Part shown: positions 26,269 through 32,848 of the stretch, piece after piece
How positions within the stretch are numbered: position 1 is the first letter of the stretch
Layout of the letters: each line of letters opens with the position of its first letter
Assembly: GCA_013287605.1 (NCBI GenBank)
Contig: JABDDM010000022.1
Location: 1 to 32,848, forward strand
Source: Ignavibacteria bacterium
GTDB lineage: Bacteria; Bacteroidota; Ignavibacteria; Palsa-1295
Direction: 5' to 3'
Length of the DNA stretch: 32,848 bases
The notes under the pieces: model-generated
What the model saw: the letters and a program-made list of their open reading frames with translations, nothing else
Databases searched by the model: none
What the model was told of the DNA's origin: nothing
Program-made: the position numbers and the translations under genes

Positions 26269-26985
26269 CTAAGCGCCCGCTGGCGCCTCCGAGATCATCT
26301 CCAGCATCGCTTCTTCTGTCCTGCGCATCAACTCCAACTCAGCAGCCCGTCCGCGTTCAAGTGGCAATGGTATGGGCTTACCGATCAAGATTGAAACTCT
26401 ACCAGATTTTGGTATGCGTTTGGACCTCGGCAATATTTCGAAAGTACCTTTAATTGCGATTGGCACTACTACCGCTTCACTGTCCAAAGCGATCTTGAAC
26501 GCTCCACGCTTAAAGCTCTGCATCCTGCCATCTGAGGATCGGGTTCCTTCCGGGAAAAGCAGGACAGCGGTGCCACGGCGAATTGTAGAGGTCGCGTTGT
26601 CAAAGGTGGACTTGGCCTTCGAAGCATTCTCGCGACTGACCATGAGAAATGGGGAATACCTCAATGCCCAACCCCAGATGGGAATCCGTAGAAGTGAATC
26701 CCGAAAAATGAGTCGAATGTCATCCGGCACACTGGCTATAACAGCCGGAACATCGACGTAGCTCGAGTGATTGGAAACGTAGACGGTTGGCACGCCGTGC
26801 TTCACATTCTGAGTGCCAGTTACGGTAACTTTGATCCCGTACAGGATGAGAAAAAGGCGGGACCAAAACCTCGCAAGCTTCAAATAAGTACGGCCGCTGC
26901 GATCGAACACAGCGGCCGGAATTGAAACGATCGAAACAAATACGGAAATAATGAGGAAGACAACCGTCGCGATCAGACTCCTCAT
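26269..26985 (-). CDS. plsC: 1-acyl-sn-glycerol-3-phosphate acyltransferase
   Basis: 'YVSNHSSYVDVPAV' (HX4D) and 'VLLFPEGTRSSDGRMQSFKRGAFKIALDSEAVVVPIAIKGT'. Confidence 0.93.
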   Translation of the reverse strand: MRSLIATVVFLIISVFVSIVSIPAAVFDRSGRTYLKLARFWSRLFLILYGIKVTVTGTQNVKHGVPTVYVSNHSSYVDVPAVIASVPDDIRLIFRDSLLRIPIWGWALRYSPFLMVSRENASKAKSTFDNATSTIRRGTAVLLFPEGTRSSDGRMQSFKRGAFKIALDSEAVVVPIAIKGTFEILPRSKRIPKSGRVSILIGKPIPLPLERGRAAELELMRRTEEAMLEMISEAPAGA

Positions 26986-27002
26986 GCAGTTTCCCGAGAA
27001 TC

Positions 27003-27653
27003 TTAAGATGATGCTTTAGCGATTCCCGAGAGGTCGACTTTCTCTGCGATCGACTTCAGATCATCGAGGCTGGCAGCTTTCGACGCTTCCACGATCACGA
27101 AAACGCGATCGTTGACGAATACGCCGACCGTGCCGCTGTTGTTATTTTTCTTCCAGTCGATCCAACCAGGATAGCCGCCGATCTTCTCAGAACGTGTAAC
27201 CTCCTCATTCGTCTCGACATTGTAACCGTTAAGAAACATCGAGTATGCAGCGGCCATACCCATTTGGTGGTTATAGTCAATGATCGAGACAGTGATCTTG
27301 TTATCACCGCTCGTGTAGTCCGACTTCGCAACAGCGTATGCCATGCCGCTCATGTTGATGTCGGTGTTCTCAGGATTCTTCCTATCGTAGCCTGCGATGT
27401 TGGGAAGAAATCCGGCGAGTGTAGTTGACTTGATGATCGGTCCGGTTGCCTTATCATTTTCGTTTGAAGTCCCCTTATTTACGGAAGCGGCTGTGCCACT
27501 CGAAGAGTTGGTATTCGCTCCGCCGTTCGAGGAATTCGTCGATGAACTTGTGGTATTCTCGTAGCTCGCAGTCTTCTTTGCACATCCTGCGACAACAAAC
27601 AGAGAAAGCGTTGCAGCCGCGCCAAGGCTTAGGAAAGAGTTTGTTAGTTTCAT
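27003..27653 (-). CDS. Hypothetical lipoprotein, paralog of 27775-28434
   Basis: 'AATLSLFVVAGCAKK' lipobox; 'LAGFLPNIAGYDRK...DNKITVSIIDYNHQ...EKIGGYPGWIDWKK...VNDRVFVIVEASKAASLDDLKSIAEKVDLSGIAK'. Confidence 0.75.
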   Translation of the reverse strand: MKLTNSFLSLGAAATLSLFVVAGCAKKTASYENTTSSSTNSSNGGANTNSSSGTAASVNKGTSNENDKATGPIIKSTTLAGFLPNIAGYDRKNPENTDINMSGMAYAVAKSDYTSGDNKITVSIIDYNHQMGMAAAYSMFLNGYNVETNEEVTRSEKIGGYPGWIDWKKNNNSGTVGVFVNDRVFVIVEASKAASLDDLKSIAEKVDLSGIAKASS

Positions 27654-27774
27654 AAGCGGTAGAGTTTCTATGTGAGATGTGAGATTCAGGAATGGTCTAA
27701 CCAACGAATATACGATTCTGAAGGGCTCACCGCAATACCCAAACCGCGTACGTTGTTATCAGACAATTACCGAC

Positions 27775-28434
27775 CTACTGCAGGATTTCGAGCCCCTGAA
27801 GATTCATTGATTCAAGGATTGACCGTGCGTCGTTGATGCTCGACAATCCATCTGCCGTCAACCGTACAACGTATCGCCTCCCAGGAAAGAGCGAAATTTG
27901 AGCACCATGATTCTGCTTTTCCCATGTTTGAACAGCATGGTACCCTTTGATCGTCGTCGTTTCGGTTCGCTCAACATTGTCGTCGTCAAGGTAGGCGTCC
28001 TTGTACTTGTCGAACGGTTGATAGAGAAAAGGTACGTACGCAAAATCGTCGACCTCAACCGTGACCTTAACGTCGCCCTTCGTGTAAGTGCGCGCCACTT
28101 TTGATGAGCTGAAATTCTTTCGCACCTTGGTTTCCTGTTGGAGTTCAGCAGGAGAGTAGCCATCCATCGATGGAAGGAATTGCGCAAGCTTCTCCGGTGG
28201 GATCGGCGTCGCGACAGGAGGGAGGTCGTTTGCAGGATGTGCAATTGCAGATGTGTCAGCAGAAGAGTGCTTGAGCAGAGTATCTACTTGCGATGGCATA
28301 TGAGCAGGCTCCGCGTCAGCAGGATGCATGGAATCCTTCGATTCCGTTGTGACCGTTTTTTCACGGTCACGGCAACTCGTCAGCGCGAGTGTAAGGAAAA
28401 GAAGCGCAACTAGAGAATATCGAAGTTTCATCAT
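27775..28434 (-). CDS. Hypothetical lipoprotein, paralog of 27003-27653
   Basis: 'LLFLTLALTSCRDREK' lipobox; 'LAQFLPSMDGYSPA...GDVKVTVEVDDFAY...TTTIKGYHAVQTWEKQ...FPGRRYVVRLTADGLSSINDARSILESMNLQGLEIL'. Confidence 0.75.
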   Translation of the reverse strand: MMKLRYSLVALLFLTLALTSCRDREKTVTTESKDSMHPADAEPAHMPSQVDTLLKHSSADTSAIAHPANDLPPVATPIPPEKLAQFLPSMDGYSPAELQQETKVRKNFSSSKVARTYTKGDVKVTVEVDDFAYVPFLYQPFDKYKDAYLDDDNVERTETTTIKGYHAVQTWEKQNHGAQISLFPGRRYVVRLTADGLSSINDARSILESMNLQGLEILQ

Positions 28435-28446
28435 TAGTCTTTTGGA

Positions 28447-29199
28447 TCACGATCCAAATGCCGAGCGCATGATCATTTCACCAGCATAAAATAGCAACAT
28501 TCCAAGAAACACCAGAAGCGGTGCCTTGCGTCCCTTCGTTTTGTTGATCTCAGGAATCAGATCGCAAGCGCCAACATAGAGCGAACAACCTGCGCTGAAC
28601 GCGAATAAGAATCCGATCATTGGCTCGTCGAGCGTGACGAACAAGACCACAGTAAGCGCACCGACAAATGTAGAGAGTGCAAGAAGAAAACTCGCCTGCT
28701 TGGCTTCTTTGTGTGAGCGATTACCGGAGATCATTACACTTGCGACCGTCAGCCCTTCCGGCACCTTGTGCAACACCACTGCAAAAAATACCAGAACACC
28801 AAGCTGAGGCTTCGCGCTGGCGGCCGCAGCGATCGCGATTCCATCGAAGAATGCGTGCAGTGTGAGTCCACCTACAGCGCCAAACACGCCTGAGTGCCCA
28901 ATGCCACCTTCATGATGGGTCTCTTCACCGAAGTGCATGTGCTCGACGATCGTGTGTTCGAAAAAATGTAGCGCGGAAAAGCCGGCGAGCATTGCGAGCA
29001 CGGAAAACTGGGAGTTGTTCGTGAGGTGGATACTCTCCGGTATGAGTTCAACAAATACAAGAGCGAGTAAGAACCCGGCGCCCAGCGCAAGCAGCGAGCG
29101 CTCCCATGTACGCGGCCAGCCATTCTTCGAAAGCACAACAAAGCCGCCTGCAATTTGAGCAAGTGCCGCGCAGACGCTTAAGGTAAGTCCAAGAAGCAC
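28447..29199 (-). CDS. ZIP family metal transporter
   Basis: 'FVELIPESIHL', 'GLTLHAFFDGIAIAAAA', 'AVVLHKVPEGLTVASVMI'; His-rich loop 'EHTIVEHMHFGEETHHEGGIGHSG'. Confidence 0.92.
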   Translation of the reverse strand: MLLGLTLSVCAALAQIAGGFVVLSKNGWPRTWERSLLALGAGFLLALVFVELIPESIHLTNNSQFSVLAMLAGFSALHFFEHTIVEHMHFGEETHHEGGIGHSGVFGAVGGLTLHAFFDGIAIAAAASAKPQLGVLVFFAVVLHKVPEGLTVASVMISGNRSHKEAKQASFLLALSTFVGALTVVLFVTLDEPMIGFLFAFSAGCSLYVGACDLIPEINKTKGRKAPLLVFLGMLLFYAGEMIMRSAFGS

Positions 29200-29219
29200 G
29201 TATGGTGTTTGGAAATGAG

Positions 29220-30545
29220 TTACTTGCTGCTATTGAAGCGATCCAGAAGCTCGCGAACAAAATTACGAGTATCCCGAATGCTGCCGCTAAGAACTCCGCT
29301 CAATTCGAACCCGACCGTGCGCTTGATCTGGCGGTAGATCAGTATGGCCTGGCACGCGGTGCCGCAAACAAAAGCTATTGCCGAGCCGATGATCCCAATT
29401 CGTGGAAGCAGAATAAGCGCAATCGTGACATTGAGTAGAAACGAGGCAAGTGTGATGCGAAATGCTTCGCGAACCTGGCCTATGCCTCCGATAGCGGTTC
29501 CAAGAACGATCTGTAGTGGCAGCACAAGTGACGCTGCCGTAAGCACCTGAAAGACAGGAATGCTCGCATCGTACTTATGGCCGTAGATCAAATGATAAAG
29601 AAACGGCGCTGCGAAAAGGAGCACGACACCGATCGGTACAAGTAAGAGGTAAAGAAAGCCAACGGCCTTTTCAAGCAACCGCTTGAGCGTCGCGATCTCA
29701 CCACGCGAGTGATACTTGCTGGATGCTGGAAACACGAACAGAGCGGCGGTGTCTCGCACAATCTCGAATCCACGATAAAAGAGTTTAGCACCGGTGTATG
29801 TTGCTAATCCGGCTGGTCCAGTGAAACCTGATACGAGCAAAGAATCCGACTGCTGCTGCAATACAGAGACTACACCGATCCCGCTTTGATACCGGACAAA
29901 ATCAAGAATGCGGTGATAGGTTGTTCGAGAGAATCGAGGCACGAATCGCATTTCCTTACGTGCGATGATGATCCCAAGGAGTGCACTGAGTGCGTTTGCG
30001 ACGATTGTCACTTGAATCACATCGATCGCATGATGAATCGAATGCTGGCCAACGAGTATAAGCAAGACCGCAGAGCTTGTCCCATAATTGAGAAGATCAA
30101 TGAAGAACATCTCTCGCATCCGAAAGCGCATTTGCAAAATCTTATATGTGACAACGCGAGGCGCAGTAACGAGCACGAGTAACGCCAGACTTGGCAGAAG
30201 TGTGGGAAGATCAGGATTTTTCAACACTTGACTTAAGGGACCACTAAGCAAGAACATGAGACCCAAGACCGGTAGCGCAAATGCGAGAAACAATGCGGAA
30301 GTCGTCGAAAGCAACTCCTGAAGGTTCATATCAGGCTCAACGCCAAACTTTACAATGGCCTGAAAAGCAAAATTGTCGGCGAACGTAAAGAGAATTGTGT
30401 TTATCGTCTGAAAGAGTACGAACGTCCCGAACTCCTCCTTGCTCATGACGGTCATCAGCACGACATTGACAGCAGCATACACCGCAGGCAACCCCCGCGC
30501 CGCCATCGCCCAGGTGCCTTTCGTTAGGTGGGAGGAGAATTTCAT
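29220..30545 (-). CDS. Polysaccharide/oligosaccharide flippase (Wzx-like, MATE/MOP fold)
   Basis: 441-aa polytopic protein: 'MSKEEFGTFVLFQTINTILFTFADNFAFQAIVKFG'; 12 or more hydrophobic segments. Confidence 0.85.
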   Translation of the reverse strand: MKFSSHLTKGTWAMAARGLPAVYAAVNVVLMTVMSKEEFGTFVLFQTINTILFTFADNFAFQAIVKFGVEPDMNLQELLSTTSALFLAFALPVLGLMFLLSGPLSQVLKNPDLPTLLPSLALLVLVTAPRVVTYKILQMRFRMREMFFIDLLNYGTSSAVLLILVGQHSIHHAIDVIQVTIVANALSALLGIIIARKEMRFVPRFSRTTYHRILDFVRYQSGIGVVSVLQQQSDSLLVSGFTGPAGLATYTGAKLFYRGFEIVRDTAALFVFPASSKYHSRGEIATLKRLLEKAVGFLYLLLVPIGVVLLFAAPFLYHLIYGHKYDASIPVFQVLTAASLVLPLQIVLGTAIGGIGQVREAFRITLASFLLNVTIALILLPRIGIIGSAIAFVCGTACQAILIYRQIKRTVGFELSGVLSGSIRDTRNFVRELLDRFNSSK

Positions 30546-31555
30546 AACCCCAGCTTAGTCAGTTGAGCAAGAAGTTGCTCAGCTCTTCTGTCGAAATCAA
30601 AGATCATTGCTCGTTCTCGACACTTGAATCGTTCAGAGTCTTCGGCACCGATGCCGGTTCGAATTGCATCAACCACTGTTTCAAGAGAATCGCGTGAGAC
30701 AATATGGCCAACATTCCCAACAACTTCTTGAAGAGCAGGAGCTTGAGAAACGACCGGGATGCATCCTGAACTCATGGCTTCGATAACTGCAACTCCAAAT
30801 GTCTCATCGATCGAGAGCTGACAATATACACTCGCCGTTCGATAGGATTCCAGCAGAGCCTCCGATGTGACAGGAGCCGGAAGGATTCGAACATTGCTCA
30901 AAGAGCTTGACTCGAGTTCTGCGATGCGCAATGCGTCACCACGAATTCCTACTATCCTAAAGTTCACATCGGGAAGCCTTCTTGCGCACTCAATGAATAG
31001 GTCGATGCCCTTCCGTTTATATTCCAAATCCGTATCGACTTGAGTCACAGTCAGCACTTCGATGGACTTTGCGTCTCCTTGCCACTTGAACAGAGATGTG
31101 TCGACAGTATTGTAGATCACCGTTGCGGGGGCATGCCGAGGGACACCTTCGGAAAGCAGTTTCAGAGCATAGTAGCTTACTGGGAAAATATGTGTTGCAA
31201 GCTTGAAGGTTCGTTTTACGCTGAACCACCGAACCGGTCTAGTCCTTGCGCCCAAATTCAGTTCTGGCATGTACCAGACATCGAAACCTCCAGCGACAAC
31301 GAAAACCTTCTTCCCAAGCATCTTGGCAATCAAGGTCGGAAGCAGAGTGTAATAGTCTGCGAACCAGAAATAGACGGCTTTAGAGGAGAGAAGACTAAGG
31401 ACAATTCGAGTCTGAAGGGAGACAAGATTGAAGATCGCACGAAAACCTCTCCCTACAACTGCATCGATAGTATCGAGTTCATATTTGCGTGACAGGATCT
31501 CGACATCATTTCGAACAAATCGTGAGACAAGGGGGCCAACGAAGGTGATTTTCAT
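30542..31555 (-). CDS. Glycosyltransferase family 4-like protein
   Basis: 'MKITFVGPLVSRFVRNDVEILSRKYEL', 'RKGIDLFIECARRLPDVNFRIVGI', 'YCQLSIDETFGVAVIEAMSSGCIPVVSQAPALQEVVG'. Start refined to 31555; ATGA stop/start overlap with the flippase. Confidence 0.92.
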   Translation of the reverse strand: MKITFVGPLVSRFVRNDVEILSRKYELDTIDAVVGRGFRAIFNLVSLQTRIVLSLLSSKAVYFWFADYYTLLPTLIAKMLGKKVFVVAGGFDVWYMPELNLGARTRPVRWFSVKRTFKLATHIFPVSYYALKLLSEGVPRHAPATVIYNTVDTSLFKWQGDAKSIEVLTVTQVDTDLEYKRKGIDLFIECARRLPDVNFRIVGIRGDALRIAELESSSLSNVRILPAPVTSEALLESYRTASVYCQLSIDETFGVAVIEAMSSGCIPVVSQAPALQEVVGNVGHIVSRDSLETVVDAIRTGIGAEDSERFKCRERAMIFDFDRRAEQLLAQLTKLGL

Positions 31556-31701
31556 TCGAGAGCCATTAACCAAGATGGCTTATTAAGAAGTTCGAAGAAT
31601 TAAGCGTGCAACTATTGTCCTCCAATATTTCCTTATTCTAGTTCAACCTCTTACAGTCAATCAGACGTCATTGTCCTCGTATGGTTTCAGTAAGTCATTA
31701 T

Positions 31702-32848
31702 ATGAAATTGAAAGCCCTCTTCCTCTGCGGATTATCGGTTCTGTGCGGCTTCGCGATCCCAGCCCACTCGCAATCCTGGCAATTTGTCGCAAGCATGCAT
31801 GAAGCGCGCTCAGAAGCTCGCGCCGTTGTCCTGAACGACGGGAGTGTTCTCGTTGCCGGCGGTCGCAGTAACAATGGCCTTTTATCCTCTTGCGAGATAT
31901 ACGACCCGAAGTCTGACAAATGGACCTTCACAGGACCGCTCAACGAAGGGCGCTTGCGATTCGAGATGGTAAAATTAGCTGACGGGAGAGTGTTCGCAGC
32001 AGGAGGTCTTACAACGACGGCAGGCGCTACTATCAGTTCGTGCGAGATCTACGATCCGGCTACAGGTAAATGGACGCTTGTAGGCTCAATGACACATCCC
32101 CGCGAAATATTTGGGATACTTCTTCTACCAGACAGCACCATACTAGTTCAGGCTGGGCTTGATGCTAACGTAGCGTCAATTCTCGATGATTGTCAGGCCT
32201 TCGATCCAATCAGTCTAAATTTCAAACCTTATCCCAACATTCTTGATCCACACTATGCGATGAACCTCTACTGGTCCGACGCAGTAGGAGGGATCATCTC
32301 ACGTGGGGGTCAAATTGGTGGTGGTGGAGGCCCATCTTTATCGGAGTTAGAAATCCTGCGCCAAGGGTCGAATCAATGGGTATTCGGACCTTCTTCCTTT
32401 GATACTCATTCCACGCCCGATGGAGGAGCCATACAATTCTCAAACGAAAATATTCTCGTTCCCACGGGTCGGCAACGGTCAGGTACAGTTACCAAAGTGA
32501 TTGAACTTTTTAATCCATTCACTCGGATCTGGAGAGAATTGGACCCAGCCAAGACACCCCACGATTTAACTGAAGTTGTGAAGCTTGATGGCGACACCGC
32601 ACTTGTGGTTGGAGGAACGGGTGACCCAGGAAGTTACCAGAGTGTGTTGCAACACTGTTTTTTTATAGACCCAGTTTCAGGGACAAATTGGGACGGACCT
32701 CCTTTGAAAATTGCTCGCTTCCGACATCTTGTTCGCGTCCTGCATGTTGACATTGACAGTTGCTCGCACATCGAAGAAGTACTTGCAATTGGTGGCGAAG
32801 ATTCCATCGGAAATACCTTCTCGAGTTGTGAACGCTTAATCCTTGGAC
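31702..32848 (+). CDS. Kelch-like repeat protein, truncated at the window end
   Basis: Open frame from ATG 31702 to the edge (382 codons, no stop found by eye): 'MKLKALFLCGLSVLCGFAIPAHSQSWQFVASMHEARSEARAVVLNDGSVLVAGGRSNNGLLSSCEIYDPKSDKWTFTGPLNEGRLRFEMVKLADGRVFAAGG...SSCEIYDPATGKWTLVGSM'. An in-frame upstream ATG lies at 31681. Confidence 0.85.
   Translation, partial: MKLKALFLCGLSVLCGFAIPAHSQSWQFVASMHEARSEARAVVLNDGSVLVAGGRSNNGLLSSCEIYDPKSDKWTFTGPLNEGRLRFEMVKLADGRVFAAGGLTTTAGATISSCEIYDPATGKWTLVGSMTHPREIFGILLLPDSTILVQAGLDANVASILDDCQAFDPISLNFKPYPNILDPHYAMNLYWSDAVGGIISRGGQIGGGGGPSLSELEILRQGSNQWVFGPSSFDTHSTPDGGAIQFSNENILVPTGRQRSGTVTKVIELFNPFTRIWRELDPAKTPHDLTEVVKLDGDTALVVGGTGDPGSYQSVLQHCFFIDPVSGTNWDGPPLKIARFRHLVRVLHVDIDSCSHIEEVLAIGGEDSIGNTFSSCERLILG

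Overview
This 32.8 kb window looks like chromosomal DNA from an FCB-group bacterium. The evidence is two proteins with apparent T9SS-type C-terminal sorting domains, many lipoproteins, and house-keeping genes resembling the Kapabacteria/Ignavibacteria/Bacteroidota side; this lineage is an inference. Recognisable content: DUF2851 protein; tRNA-Gly(GCC), tRNA-Arg(TCT), tRNA-His(GTG) and tRNA-Pro(TGG); SpoIIE/RsbU-type phosphatase; gltX; RNase P RNA (rnpB); TPR protein; pyrE; mnmA; propionyl-CoA carboxylase beta; an ethylbenzene-dehydrogenase-like heme protein; a tight four-gene operon (membrane-fused GMC oxidoreductase, polytopic membrane protein, metallophosphoesterase, lipoprotein); msrA; cupin; citrate synthase; plsC; two paralogous lipoproteins; ZIP transporter; flippase and glycosyltransferase; and an edge-truncated kelch-like ORF that the supplied ORF track lacks. 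The most interesting structures are: (i) a 494-bp unit with 34-bp terminal inverted repeats (32/34 identical) enclosing a four-helix-bundle (23S rRNA IVS-protein-like) ORF, filling almost the whole tRNA-Arg/tRNA-His spacer; (ii) a REP/BIME-like pair of inverted repeat units (21066-21335), each with three hairpins whose stems differ by compensatory changes; (iii) the GMC/metallophosphoesterase membrane operon; (iv) a 76-bp direct repeat flanking one gene, with the first copy carrying a decayed start codon; (v) a composite repeat structure at 23386-23600. All work was by eye, with no database or folding runs.
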